Shown one piece after another: positions 9,011 through 19,600 of a DNA stretch of 64,000 nt (positions are counted from its first letter, which is position 1; each line of letters opens with the position of its first letter). Origin of the DNA: VAZQ01 sp963756715. GTDB taxonomy: Bacteria; Pseudomonadota; Alphaproteobacteria; Rhizobiales; Xanthobacteraceae. The stretch covers positions 62,001-126,000 of the forward strand of contig CAVWOV010000041.1 in the NCBI GenBank assembly GCA_963756715.1, read 5' to 3'. The position numbers and the translations under genes are program-made. The notes under the pieces are model-generated. The model made no database searches and was not told where the DNA came from. It saw only the letters and a list, made by a program, of their open reading frames with translations.

Positions 9011-10260
9011 CCGTCCAGCAGCAACCCAATTCGTTTCGGACCGGGCCCGACGAACGCGGGCACTTCGGTCTGTACGGCGGCCGCTTCGTCGCCGAGACTC
9101 TGATGCCGCTGATCCTCAATCTCGAGAAAGCCTATGCCGAGGCGCGAAACGATCCGGCGTTCCAAAAGGAAATGGACGGTCATCTCACCCACTATGTGGG
9201 CCGTCCGACGCCGCTTTATTTCGCCGAACGCCTGACCGAGCACCTGCGCGATATCTCGGCCGCCAAAGGCGGCTCTGGCGGCGCGAAGGTCTATCTCAAG
9301 CGCGAAGACCTCAATCACACCGGCGCGCACAAGGTAAACAACGTGCTCGGCCAGATATTGCTGGCGCTCCGTATGAAAAAGCCGCGAGTGATCGCCGAGA
9401 CGGGCGCCGGCATGCACGGAGTCGCGACCGCCACGATGTGCGCGAAGTTCGGATTGAAGTGCGTGGTCTACATGGGCTCGGTCGATGTCGAGCGGCAGAA
9501 GCCGAACGTGCTGCGCATGAAGGCGCTTGGCGCCGAAGTACGACCGGTCGTGTCTGGATCGAACACGCTCAAGGATGCGATGAACGAGGCGCTGCGCGAC
9601 TGGGTGACCAATGTCGGCGATACATTCTACTGCATCGGTACGGTCGCGGGCCCACATCCCTATCCGATGATGGTGCGCGATTTCCAGTCGATCATCGGCA
9701 ACGAGACGCGCGAACAGATGCAAGCGGCGGAGGGCCGGCTGCCGGACTCGCTGATCGCCTGTATCGGCGGCGGCTCGAATGCGATGGGACTGTTTCATCC
9801 CTTCCTCGACGACACTCAGATCGAGATTTACGGCGTCGAGGCGGCCGGCCATGGCCTCGAAACCGGCCTGCACGCCGCGTCGATCGCGGGCGGCCGGCCT
9901 GGTGTGCTGCACGGCAACCGCACGTATCTGCTGATGAATGACGACGGCCAGATCAATGAAGCGCATTCGATCTCGGCCGGTCTCGATTACCCCGGCATCG
10001 GGCCGGAACATGCCTGGCTCAATGACATCAAGCGGGTGAAATATCTCTCGGCCACCGACCAGGAGGCTCTGGCGGCGTTTGAACTTTGCTCCAGGCTCGA
10101 AGGCATCATTCCGGCGCTGGAGCCTGCGCACGCGCTTGCGCGGGTGATGGACCTCGCACCCGCAAAGCCCAAGGACCACCTGATGGTGCTGAACCTGTCG
10201 GGGCGGGGCGACAAGGATTTGGCGAGTGTCGCCGACTACCTGGAGCGTCGAACGTCATGA
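9007..10260 (+). CDS. trpB: Tryptophan synthase beta chain
   Basis: TrpB condenses indole with serine using PLP. The ATG at 9007 overlaps the trpF stop by four bases. The 417-residue protein has the PLP lysine at Lys109 (HTGAHKVNN), the AETGAGMHG segment with the catalytic Glu, and the phosphate-binding GGGSNAMG. Length and motifs are standard. Confidence 0.97.
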   Translation: MTVQQQPNSFRTGPDERGHFGLYGGRFVAETLMPLILNLEKAYAEARNDPAFQKEMDGHLTHYVGRPTPLYFAERLTEHLRDISAAKGGSGGAKVYLKREDLNHTGAHKVNNVLGQILLALRMKKPRVIAETGAGMHGVATATMCAKFGLKCVVYMGSVDVERQKPNVLRMKALGAEVRPVVSGSNTLKDAMNEALRDWVTNVGDTFYCIGTVAGPHPYPMMVRDFQSIIGNETREQMQAAEGRLPDSLIACIGGGSNAMGLFHPFLDDTQIEIYGVEAAGHGLETGLHAASIAGGRPGVLHGNRTYLLMNDDGQINEAHSISAGLDYPGIGPEHAWLNDIKRVKYLSATDQEALAAFELCSRLEGIIPALEPAHALARVMDLAPAKPKDHLMVLNLSGRGDKDLASVADYLERRTS

Positions 10261-10312
10261 TGGCCTGCTTCGATACAGCTCTTGCACATGACATTGCGAG
10301 AACCCGGGACGG

Positions 10313-10558
10313 GTGGCGCGTGTGATCAGCCGGCAGAAACTTATCGGTTGGATTCTGGTCGTCGCATCGGCGGCGTTCATCGCGTATTTCCTGCGCACGC
10401 GGTTGTTCTCGCCGGGACCGATTATCGAAAAGAGGGAATGGGTCAACTTCGTCGGTTCGGTGGTCTGTCTCTTTCTCGGAACCATCAATGTCCGCATGGC
10501 GGCGATCCGCGAGCAGCGGCGAAAAGAAATGTTCAATCAAACGCGCAAGACCGACTGA
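10313..10558 (+). CDS. Small two-helix membrane protein between trpB and trpA
   Basis: An 81-residue frame starts at GTG 10313 (GTG 10322 also possible). It has two hydrophobic helices, about residues 11-28 and 44-59, separated by a short RTRLFSPGP loop, and a basic C-terminus (AAIREQRRKEMFNQTRKTD). I do not recognise a named family. Its position inside the trpFBA cluster, with only a few bases to the trpA start, suggests co-transcription. Function unknown. Confidence 0.6.
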   Translation: MARVISRQKLIGWILVVASAAFIAYFLRTRLFSPGPIIEKREWVNFVGSVVCLFLGTINVRMAAIREQRRKEMFNQTRKTD

Positions 10559-10596
10559 AACTATGACGACGCGTATCGATCGCCGCTTTAGCTGAT

Positions 10597-11403
10597 TTGA
10601 AGAAGGAGGGCCGTGCCGCTCTGGTGACATTCATTATGGCGGGAGATCCCGACTACGACGCGTCACTGTCGATCGCCAAGGCGCTGCCGGCGGCTGGCGC
10701 CGACGTGCTCGAACTCGGCATGCCGTTCACCGACCCAATGGCGGATGGACCGGCGATCCAGGCGGCGGGCGTGCGCGCGCTTAATGGCGGCCAGGACATG
10801 ATCCGCACGCTGGCGCTGGTGCGCGAATTTCGCAGCAGCGACGATACCACACCGATCGTACTGATGGGCTACTACAACCCGATCTACATCTATGGTGTCA
10901 GCCGGTTTCTCTCTGACGCCCTGGCGGCTGGAATCGACGGTCTCATCGTCGTGGACCTGCCGCCCGAGGAAGATCAGGAATTGTGCTTGCCGGCGCTTGA
11001 AGCCGGGCTCAACTTCGTCCGGCTCGCGACGCCCACGACTGACGACAAGCGCCTTCCGGCCGTGCTGATGAACACGTCCGGCTTCGTCTACTACGTCTCG
11101 ATCACCGGTATTACCGGCGCGGCGGCACCGGATCATTCGAAGGTCGCCGAAGCGGTCGCCCGAATCAAACGGCACACCAAGCTGCCGGTGGCGGTCGGGT
11201 TTGGCGTGCGCACTGCCGAGCAGGCGGCGGCGATTGCGCGCGGTGCCGACGGCGTGGTGGTCGGCTCCGCGCTGGTCGAAAAAGTGCGCGGCAGCCTCGA
11301 TGCGAACGGCAAGGCGACCGCCCGGACCCCGATCGAGGTGGGCGATCTCGTTCGCGAACTGGCGCGCGGCGTGCGCGGCGCGCGCCAGCAGGCGGCCGAA
11401 TAA
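10597..11403 (+). CDS. trpA: Tryptophan synthase alpha chain (N-terminus frameshifted)
   Basis: TrpA cleaves indole-3-glycerol phosphate to indole. The body is intact, with catalytic Glu in LELGMPF, Asp in MADGPA, and the phosphate-binding GFGVRT and VVGSALV. The expected start is ATG 10563, which reads MTTRIDRRF and then hits TGA at 10593 because of one extra base at about 10587-10592. Removing one base restores MTTRIDRRF-ADLKKEGRAAL without a break. As written, translation could only begin at TTG 10597, losing helix H0 (about 12 residues). A sequence error is likely; a real mutation is possible. Confidence 0.9.
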   Translation: MKKEGRAALVTFIMAGDPDYDASLSIAKALPAAGADVLELGMPFTDPMADGPAIQAAGVRALNGGQDMIRTLALVREFRSSDDTTPIVLMGYYNPIYIYGVSRFLSDALAAGIDGLIVVDLPPEEDQELCLPALEAGLNFVRLATPTTDDKRLPAVLMNTSGFVYYVSITGITGAAAPDHSKVAEAVARIKRHTKLPVAVGFGVRTAEQAAAIARGADGVVVGSALVEKVRGSLDANGKATARTPIEVGDLVRELARGVRGARQQAAE

Positions 11404-11433
11404 CCCGCGCCGGGACGGCATTGCCGGTGCGGG
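11404..11433 (+). terminator. Hairpin directly after trpA
   Basis: CCCGCGCCGG (11404-11413) pairs with CCGGTGCGGG (11424-11433) around a 10-base loop, with one G-T wobble, starting right after the trpA stop. No T-run follows, so it may be a weak or Rho-assisted end of the trp transcript. Confidence 0.35.
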
Positions 11434-11487
11434 CAAGCGTTCATAGATGCCGCAGGTCGCTCAAGTTGTCGCAGACGCGGAGCCAGC

Positions 11488-12777
11488 ATGACGATCTCAG
11501 GACATTGGCGCTGCCTTGCGGCAGTGTTTACGCTCTGCCTCGCCGGCGCGTCGGCCGGCTCGGCGGCGCCGGTCGAGCCAGTTCCGTCGCTCGCCGCAAA
11601 GGAAAAGGCCCCGCTGCTTGATACGCTTAAGGGCTTGGTGTCGATCGAATCCGGAAGCGGCGACCGTGTAGGCCTTGACCGGCTAGCCGCGCTCATTGCG
11701 GCGAAGCTGTCTGGCCTTGGCGGCCAAGTGGAAATGATCGAGCCGAATCGGGCCGATACCTACCGCATGGCCGACACGCCCAAGCAGCCCGGCAAGATGG
11801 TGCTGGCGCGTTTTCCCGGCACGGGCACTAAGAAAATCCTGCTGATCGCGCATATGGACACCGTCTATTTGCGCGGGATGCTGGCGAAGCAACCGTTTCG
11901 GATCGACGGCAACCGTGCCTATGGCCTCGGCATCGCCGACGACAAACAGGGTATTGCGCTGATCATCCACACCCTGGCCGTGCGCAAGGCGATGAACTTC
12001 CGCGAATACGGTCTGATTACGGTGCTGATCAATGGCGACGAAGAAATCAGTTCCCCGGCGTCGCGTGCATTGCTGACCAAGCTTGGCGCTGAGCACGACG
12101 CCGTGTTTTCGTTCGAAGCTTCACGCGTCGATTCCGACCGGCTGTCGCTGACCACCGCCGGCATCGGAGCGGTCTTGCTCAAGGTCGAGGGCAGGGCTTC
12201 GCATGCCGGATCGGCGCCGGAGCGCGGACGCAACGCGCTCTACGAGCTCGCCCATCAGATATTGCAAACCCGCGAGCTGTCCGACCCTGCAATTGGCGTC
12301 AAGATGAACTGGACGCTCGCCGATGCGGGCACCAAACGCAACGTCATTCCGGCCATCGCCTCGGCGGTCGCGGATGTGCGCGTGCTTCGAGTCGCCGACT
12401 ACGACGGCATCGAGCAGAAGGTGCGAGAGCGGATCAGGACGAAGCTCATCCCTGATACCAAGGTCGAGATGACCTTCGAGCGCCGTCGGCCGCCGTTGGA
12501 GATGACGAAGGCCTCCCAGGCTTTGGCTAAGCACGGTCAGCGCGTCTACGCCGAGATCGGCAAGACGCTGGTGATCGGCGAGGTCGCCGAAGGCGGCGGC
12601 ACGGACGCGGCTTTCGCGGCCCTCAAGACCAAGGCGCCGGTCATCGAGCGCTTCGGGCTGCGCGGGTTCGGCGCGCATTCCAACAATGCCGAATATGTCG
12701 AGGTCAATTCGATCGAGCCCCGCCTTTATCTCGCCGCGCGGATGATCATGGATGTGGCACAGGGCAAGCCCCACTAG
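11488..12777 (+). CDS. Exported M20 family metallopeptidase (carboxypeptidase G2-like)
   Basis: The 429-residue protein has an N-terminal signal peptide (about residues 1-24, ending SAGSAAP). M20 zinc ligands are visible in LLIAHMDTVY (HxD), GIADDKQG, GDEEISS and the late GFGAHSNNAEYVE. A dimerisation lid lies in the middle (GRASHAGSAPERGRN). Relatives cleave C-terminal glutamate from folates or small peptides in the periplasm. It separates trpA from accD, which are adjacent in many relatives, so it is probably an insertion in the cluster. Substrate is unproven. Confidence 0.85.
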   Translation: MTISGHWRCLAAVFTLCLAGASAGSAAPVEPVPSLAAKEKAPLLDTLKGLVSIESGSGDRVGLDRLAALIAAKLSGLGGQVEMIEPNRADTYRMADTPKQPGKMVLARFPGTGTKKILLIAHMDTVYLRGMLAKQPFRIDGNRAYGLGIADDKQGIALIIHTLAVRKAMNFREYGLITVLINGDEEISSPASRALLTKLGAEHDAVFSFEASRVDSDRLSLTTAGIGAVLLKVEGRASHAGSAPERGRNALYELAHQILQTRELSDPAIGVKMNWTLADAGTKRNVIPAIASAVADVRVLRVADYDGIEQKVRERIRTKLIPDTKVEMTFERRRPPLEMTKASQALAKHGQRVYAEIGKTLVIGEVAEGGGTDAAFAALKTKAPVIERFGLRGFGAHSNNAEYVEVNSIEPRLYLAARMIMDVAQGKPH

Positions 12778-12831
12778 CGCGTCCGCAGCCCGCCCGTTTG
12801 CGGAGACGAATGTGCCCTTTGGAAACGTGTC

Positions 12832-13722
12832 ATGAACTGGATCTCCAACGTCGTCCGGCCGAAGATCCGCAACTTCCTCAACCGGCGCGAGTCGCCGGAG
12901 AACCTCTGGATCAAGTGTCCGGAGACCGGCCAACTCGTGTTCTTCAAAGACGTCGAAGCCAACCGGTTCGTGATTCCAGGTTCCGACTATCACATGCGCA
13001 TGGGCGCCACGGCCCGTCTCAAGTCGATGTTCGACGGCGAGACTTGGTTCGACATCGCAATCCCCGAGGTACCGCTCGATCCGCTGAAGTTCCGCGATGA
13101 ACGCCGCTATACCGATCGGCTCAAGGACGCACGCAGCAAGACCGGCACCAATGACGCAATCAAGCTCGGCTACGGCCGGCTCGACGGCCTGCCGGTGGTG
13201 ATCGGCGTGCAGGACTTCAATTTCATGGGCGGCTCGCTTGGAATGGCGGCGGGCGAGGCGATCGTCAAAGGATTGGAAACCGCGGTCGACAAAGGAACGC
13301 CATTCATCATGTTCGCGGCTTCGGGTGGCGCGCGCATGCAGGAGGGCATTCTTTCACTCATGCAGTTGCCGCGCACGACCGTAGCGGTGCAGATGTTGCG
13401 GGAAGCTGCGAAGCCTTACATCGTGGTACTGACGAATCCGACGACCGGCGGTGTCACTGCGTCCTACGCGATGTTGGGCGACGTCCATATTGCCGAGCCG
13501 GGCGCGCTGGTCGGTTTTGCCGGACCGCGGGTGATCGAGCAGACCATCCGCGAGAAGCTGCCCGAGGGCTTTCAGCGTGCCGAGTATCTCAAGACGCATG
13601 GCATGGTGGATATGGTGCTCCACCGTCACGAGCTGCGCGCCACGCTCGCCAATCTTTGCCGTATCCTGAGCAAGGCACCGGCGAAAGAGCCGAGCGAAAA
13701 CCTGCCTGTCCCGGCAGTTTGA
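12832..13722 (+). CDS. accD: Acetyl-CoA carboxylase carboxyltransferase subunit beta
   Basis: AccD, with AccA, transfers CO2 from biotin to acetyl-CoA for fatty-acid synthesis. The 296-residue protein has the crotonase-fold signatures FNFMGGSLGMAAGE, SGGARMQEG and NPTTGGVTASYAM. The N-terminal zinc ribbon is degenerate: only one of the four expected cysteines remains (IKCPETGQL, then VIPGSDYHM). This is known for Rhizobiales AccD. Neighbours trp and folC match the order's usual arrangement. Confidence 0.96.
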   Translation: MNWISNVVRPKIRNFLNRRESPENLWIKCPETGQLVFFKDVEANRFVIPGSDYHMRMGATARLKSMFDGETWFDIAIPEVPLDPLKFRDERRYTDRLKDARSKTGTNDAIKLGYGRLDGLPVVIGVQDFNFMGGSLGMAAGEAIVKGLETAVDKGTPFIMFAASGGARMQEGILSLMQLPRTTVAVQMLREAAKPYIVVLTNPTTGGVTASYAMLGDVHIAEPGALVGFAGPRVIEQTIREKLPEGFQRAEYLKTHGMVDMVLHRHELRATLANLCRILSKAPAKEPSENLPVPAV

Positions 13723-13943
13723 TAGCGGCATGACCCCGGCCGCGGGATTGCGGGCAGCACGTCACAGACTTCATTCACTCGGCGGTCTCTAATCATTTGT
13801 AAGATGTGACGAGGCCTGATCCTTCCCCGGTAGGACCCGTTCCGATAGCCGTGTCCCCGGCAGGGATCGAGATGATAAGATTCCATACCTTCCCTCGCTT
13901 CGTCCGATCGGCCGGACGCCCGCGCAGGGAAGCAGAGTGACCC

Positions 13944-15263
13944 ATGACCGCGATCGATTCCATCGTCGTGCGGCTCACCGCGCTGCACCCCAAGCTGATC
14001 GACCTGACGCTCGATCGCATGTGGCGCATTCTGGCTGCGCTCGACCATCCCGAACAAAAGCTGCCGCCGGTCATCCACGTCGCCGGAACCAACGGCAAAG
14101 GTTCGACCATTGCGTTTCTGCGTGCGATTCTGGAGGCGGCCGGCCTCGCGGTGCATGTTTACACTTCGCCGCATCTTGTGCGTTTCAACGAGCGCTTTCG
14201 CCTCGGCGCACCGCGCGAAGGCCGGCTGGTCGACGATCGCGAACTCGCCGAGGTGCTGGCGGAGTGCGAACGTGTCAACGGTGGCGCGCCCATCACGGTG
14301 TTCGAGATCACAACCGCGGCGGCGCTGCTGCTGTTCTCGCGTCACCCGGCGGACATGCTGCTGCTCGAAGTCGGCATGGGCGGCCGGCTCGACGCGACCA
14401 ACGTGATTGATCGCCCGCTCGCGACTGTGATCACACCCGTGTCGTTCGACCATGCCGAGTATCTCGGCGACACGCTCAGTAAGATCGCGACCGAGAAGGC
14501 CGGCATTCTCAAGCGCGGCGTGCCGGCGATCGTGGCGTCACAGCCGCGTAAATCGCTCGACGCGATCGAACGGCAGGCTGCGCGCGTCAAAGCGCCGATC
14601 CGTATTGCCGGCGAAAACTGGATCGCGACCGAGGAGCGCGGGCGGCTGGTCTACCAGGACGATGATGGCCTGCTCGATCTGCCGGCGCCCAAGCTGTTTG
14701 GACGTCATCAGTTCGAGAACGCCGGCGTCGCCATTGCCGCATTGCGGGCGATCAAGGACCTCAAGCTGCCGTCCTACGCGTTCGAGAACGGCGTCGCCAG
14801 AGCCGAGTGGCCGGCGCGAATGCAGCGCCTGTCGCAGGGACGCCTGGCCACTCTCCTGCCGACTGGGAGCGAGCTATGGCTGGACGGCGGCCACAATGCC
14901 GATGGTGGACGCACGGTCTCCAATGCGCTTGCCGATCTGGAGGAACGCGTGTCGCGTCCACTCGTGCTCGTGGTCGGGATGCTCTCGACCAAGGACAGCG
15001 CGGCGTTTTTGAAGAATTTCGCCGGACTGGCGCGGCGTCTGATTGCAGTGCCGATACCGTCGCAGGAGAAGAGCCTTTTGCCCGAGGAACTCGCCGAGAC
15101 GGCGCGCGCGGTCGGTCTGCCTGCCCAGGAGGCGGACGATATCGAAACCGCGCTCGTCGCGATCCGGCTGTTCGATCTTGCGCCGCCGCCGCGGGTTCTG
15201 ATCACCGGCTCGCTCTATCTTGCGGGGGCGGTGCTGGACCTCAATGGCACGCTGCCGGACTGA
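13944..15263 (+). CDS. folC: Bifunctional dihydrofolate synthase / folylpolyglutamate synthase
   Basis: FolC adds glutamate to dihydropteroate and tetrahydrofolate. The 439-residue Mur-ligase-like protein has the P-loop HVAGTNGKGST (about residues 45-55), the SPHLVRFNERF loop, EVGMGGRLDATN and the C-terminal domain motif WLDGGHNADGG. It begins 221 bases after accD; that gap contains no other gene. Confidence 0.95.
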   Translation: MTAIDSIVVRLTALHPKLIDLTLDRMWRILAALDHPEQKLPPVIHVAGTNGKGSTIAFLRAILEAAGLAVHVYTSPHLVRFNERFRLGAPREGRLVDDRELAEVLAECERVNGGAPITVFEITTAAALLLFSRHPADMLLLEVGMGGRLDATNVIDRPLATVITPVSFDHAEYLGDTLSKIATEKAGILKRGVPAIVASQPRKSLDAIERQAARVKAPIRIAGENWIATEERGRLVYQDDDGLLDLPAPKLFGRHQFENAGVAIAALRAIKDLKLPSYAFENGVARAEWPARMQRLSQGRLATLLPTGSELWLDGGHNADGGRTVSNALADLEERVSRPLVLVVGMLSTKDSAAFLKNFAGLARRLIAVPIPSQEKSLLPEELAETARAVGLPAQEADDIETALVAIRLFDLAPPPRVLITGSLYLAGAVLDLNGTLPD

Positions 15264-15329
15264 ACCAGCTTAGAGCAATTGTAGTCTGGGGCGCTCGCAC
15301 ACGGCGCGCACGCTCGCTATGTAATCGGC

Positions 15330-16130
15330 ATGTGGGACATGACCGGTACATTCGCTCAAGCGGCCGCAATCCTTCTGCGCGAGGGACTCGAGGCGCTGCT
15401 CGTGATCGCCGCGCTCGGCGCCTACATCGCCAAGGCCGATGCCCAGGATCGGCTGAAAGCGCTTTACCTCGGGGCCGGACTGGCCATCGCGGCCAGCCTG
15501 GTCACGGCCTGGGCGTTTGAACGTTTCAATAACGGCGCTCACAACGACTTGATCGAAGGCGTGGTGATCTGGGCCGCCGCCGCGCTGATGCTTTACGTCA
15601 GCGGCTGGCTGTTCGTGCGCAGCGATCCTCGGGCCTGGCAGGCTTACCTTCAGGCGCAGGCCGATCACGCCTTGTCGCAGCGGACCGGGATGGCGATTGC
15701 GGCGCTCGCCTTCCTGTCGGTATTTCGCGAAGGCGCTGAAACTGTACTGTTCATTCACGCGCTGGCGAAGACATCCGGTGGCTGGAGCGGCGCCCTGATC
15801 GGCGGCCTGATCTTCGCCGCGCTCGCGCTGGTGGTCCTGTTCTTCGTGATCAATGGACTGGCGAAGCGCCTGCCGCTTCGGCCGGTCTTTATGATCACGT
15901 CCGCGTTCCTGTTCTTCATGGCGATCAAGTTCATCGGTGAAGGCATGCAGGAGTTTCAGGAGCAGCAGTTCGTCTCCTTCACGCCGGTGCCGGGCGCGAA
16001 CTGGCTATTGGAAGTCGGCTTTAATCCGACCTGGGAAGCGATTATCGCCCAACTGATCGTGGTGGCGATCGCAATCGTCACGGTCCTGGTGGTCTCGCGC
16101 CAGAGCCGCGTCGAGAAGGCATCTGCCTGA
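15330..16130 (+). CDS. FTR1 family iron permease
   Basis: The 266-residue polytopic membrane protein has about seven hydrophobic segments and two REGxE motifs (LLREGLEALL near residue 20 and FREGAETVLF near residue 132) that bind ferric iron in the Ftr1/EfeU family. No EfeO, EfeB or multicopper oxidase partner lies next to it, so the oxidising partner is unknown. It converges on trxA. Confidence 0.9.
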   Translation: MWDMTGTFAQAAAILLREGLEALLVIAALGAYIAKADAQDRLKALYLGAGLAIAASLVTAWAFERFNNGAHNDLIEGVVIWAAAALMLYVSGWLFVRSDPRAWQAYLQAQADHALSQRTGMAIAALAFLSVFREGAETVLFIHALAKTSGGWSGALIGGLIFAALALVVLFFVINGLAKRLPLRPVFMITSAFLFFMAIKFIGEGMQEFQEQQFVSFTPVPGANWLLEVGFNPTWEAIIAQLIVVAIAIVTVLVVSRQSRVEKASA

Positions 16131-16188
16131 ACGCAGAACGGCCAGCGTCTCCGCCGGCCGCATGTCACATCGAAATTGGTTCGCGGCG

Positions 16189-16509
16189 TCACACCGCGGC
16201 AGTGATCCACTGCTCCAGCTTCTGCTTCGGTGCGGCGCCGACCTGCCGCGAGGCCATCTCGCCGTTCTTGAAGATCATCAGCGTCGGGATCGACATGATG
16301 CCATACTTCGCGGCGGTCTGCGGATTCTCGTCAACATTAAGCTTCAGGATCTTAACCTTGTCACCGAGCGAGCCCGCGATTTCCTCGAGCGCGGGCGCGA
16401 TCATCCGGCATGGACCGCACCATTCGGCCCAGAAATCCACCACGACCGGGCCGGTCGCCTTCAATACCTCGGACTCGAAAGTGGTGTCCGAAACCTTGTC
16501 CACGGTCAT
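16189..16509 (-). CDS. trxA: Thioredoxin
   Basis: The 106-residue cytosolic disulfide reductase has the WCGPC active site (FWAEWCGPCRMIAP) and the cis-proline loop SIPTLMIF. The frame is open to 16605, but ATG 16509 (MTVDKVSDTTF) with GAGG upstream gives the family length. It follows addA in the same direction; addA-trxA is the usual order in these bacteria. Confidence 0.97.
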   Translation of the reverse strand: MTVDKVSDTTFESEVLKATGPVVVDFWAEWCGPCRMIAPALEEIAGSLGDKVKILKLNVDENPQTAAKYGIMSIPTLMIFKNGEMASRQVGAAPKQKLEQWITAAV

Positions 16510-16601
16510 GGGGATACCTCGTTTTCTGCCTTGTTCCGGTGTTGCCACAATGCGGTAATGGAACATTCGGTTCCGGAACCTATGAAGCGTCCTGGGCAGC
16601 G

Positions 16602-19600
16602 TCAAGCGGTGTCACGCAGGGGTGAGAATCGCGTCAGCGCGGAATCAAGCGCATCCGACGAAAGCGGCATCAAATCAGGGATGTGGGTCCAAACCAACGC
16701 GGCCCGAATCTCATGGGTCGGATAGAGCTTGGCCAGAACCGCGCGATAGAGCGCAAGCTGCATCACGTATTCGGGGACGTCCTCGGGCCGCCGCGGGGCC
16801 GGATGATTCGTCTTATAGTCGGCAATCAGCACGGCTTTCGGCGTGACGACCAGCCGGTCAACCTGCCCGGAAATCGGAACCAGGCGGCCGTTATGATTAT
16901 GGCGTCCGACGATCGGAACCTCGGCGCGGCTGCCCGGTGAAAATAACTCGGCAAACCGCGGATCGTTGAGCACGACGCGCACCTGCTCGGCGATGGCTTC
17001 GCGTTCCGCTTCGCTGAAGTCCTTGTGCGCCCGCTCAAGGTAGCGGCGTGCGGCTTCGGCACGCCGTTCCATCGGGATGTCGGGCAGCGCTTGCAGAAGC
17101 CCGTGCACCAGCACGCCGCGTGCCAGTGCCTTCTTGCGATCGGCATTGGACCCACGGTTGAAGCGAAGAGGCGCGCCCTCGTCGAGCGCACGCGACGGTG
17201 ACAACGCGACGATGGGCGCGGCTTCGACCGGTGCGTCGTTCAGGAGCCAGGCGGGAAGGTCCTCCGTGGCCGCGACTGCCGGCGTTTCGGCCGCGGCGGG
17301 CCCGGCCACCGCTGGCGTCTTGCGATAGCGCCAGACCTTGCCGTCGCCGTCATCGGCCGCCTCTTCGATCGAGAACGGCGGCTTCAATGCTTCGAACACC
17401 AGATTGTACCAGCAATGCGGTTGCCGCCGGATCAGGCCCTCGAAGCCGCAAACCACGAGGCGGTCGATAGCGCGGGTCATTCCGACGTACAAAAGCCGCC
17501 GATACTCCTCCGCGGCTTCGTCGCGCGCGGCTTCTCTTGCGGCGGTGATCAACGAAAAATCCGTTGCCTTCAGCCCGGCCCACGCAAACGGCACAGGCGC
17601 GCCCGGAGCCCGGCCACCCGTCGGCATGGGGAGAAGCCTCGGCTGATGCTGCGCCGGTCCCGCTGGCGGCGTGGTGGTGTCGGCGAGGATGACGATTCTT
17701 GCTTCGAGCCCCTTCGCTCCGTGCACGGTCATCACCCGGACCTCGTCGCGGTTGATCTCCATGTCCCGCTTCACGTCGGTCCTGGCCATGCGCAGCCAGG
17801 CGATGAAACCTTGCAGCGACGGCGTCTCGCGCGTCTCGTAGTCAAGTGCGAGATTGAGGAATTCGCTCAGCGCATCGTCCGCCTCGTGACCAAGGCGAGC
17901 GAAGAATTGCCGGCGTCCACGTTCCGGCCCGAGCACGCGCGCGTAGAACGCGAATGGCGAGTCACGCCGCGCCCATTCGGCGAAACGATCCAGTTTTTCA
18001 GACGCCGCCGCGAAGCGCGCGTCCGTCGCGGACTTCGCGCGTAGCGCCGTGCGCAGCGAACCCCGGCGCTGCCAGGCAATCGCGAACAGGTCATTGTCGT
18101 CGAGCCCGAACAGCGGGCTCTTCAGCACCGTCGCCAGCGCCAGATCGTCGTCCGGCAGGAGCAGGGCATCGGCCAGCACCATCAGGTCCATGACGGCGAT
18201 GTGTTCGGTGAGCACGAGCCGGTCCGCGCCGGCAACCGCGACGCCCACATCTTTCAGTGCGCGGATGATCGCCTCGAATAGCGCTCCGCGCTGGCGCACC
18301 AGCACGAGCACATCGCCGGGCCGGACGCCCTGCTCGCTCCAGCACGCGACGTGCTTGGCGATCTTTGCAGCCAGCCGGACCTGCGGGCTCGTTTCGCTCC
18401 GCGCGTCGAACGGTGCGTCCCAGGCCTCGATCTCGCGCTTTTCGTCCGGCATGACCAGCGGCCAGACTTCCACCACACCGGGCGCCGCGTCCGGAAGCGG
18501 CTGGTGAACGGGCTTGACCTCATCGGCCGACAGCCCGCGCAGCGCTTCCGGCCGTTCGAACACCTTGTCGACTGCGTCCAGCACGTTCGGGCCGGAACGG
18601 AATGAATACTGGAACTTCACCTGGCGCAGGTCGTGATCGATTTTCCCGGCGAGCGTAGTGAACGCGTTGCGCATGACGTCGAACTCGCGCGGCGCCGCGC
18701 CCTGGAAGGAAAAGATCGACTGCTTCTCGTCACCGACCGCGAAGATCGTACGCCGGACTTCGCGAGCGCCCAGACCGGCGAAAAACTCGACCGTCAGCCG
18801 CCGGATGATCTCCCATTGCTTCGGGCTGGTGTCCTGGGCCTCGTCGATCAAGACGTGGTCGATGCCCTGATCGAGCTTGTAGTGCACCCATGCGGCGCGC
18901 TGCTCGGCGAGCAGCGCGAGCGACTTGTCGATCAAGTCGTCGTAATCGAGCAGGCCACGCCGGTCCTTCTCGGACTGATAACGCGAGATCACCGCTTCCG
19001 CGATGGTGAGCAGCGCTCTGGTGCGATCGCGGCAGGCGATGGCATTGCGCCGTGCGAGCAGCGCAAACACGCGGTCACGCTCATCAGTGAACAACCCCGC
19101 GAGGTCCCCCATCTTGGCGGTGACGACACGGGCGCGGGGCTCCAGCTTGTCCGTCAAAAACACGCCGCGATAGATATTTGCCCGCTCCTCCCCGCTTGCC
19201 GCGGCGGCTGCGCGCAGCCGCGCCGCATGTTCTTTGTCGGTCTTCAAGCCGCGGTCGAGCTCTGATGCGATGGTCAGCCATTGGGCGAGCGGGATCAGGT
19301 CGCCGTTGACCGTCTCGGTATCAACCTGTTCGATGGTCTCGTCGATCGAGATGCGAAAGACTTCGCAAAGCTCCGACACGGCGGCGTCGATGCTCCCAGC
19401 ATGGGCAACCCACTTCGTCACCGTGTCGCGCTTGCGGATGGCCTCCGCGATCGCGTCTTTGAAGGTCTGATCGGCAACTGATGAAATTGCCACCGCGAGG
19501 GCGCGGCCGAGCGGCCCATCGGGCGTACGCGCGGCGTCCAGCATCACCCCCATGCTGGTTCGGTTGAGCAGTTGCTCCTCGGCCGCCTCGTCGAGCACGG

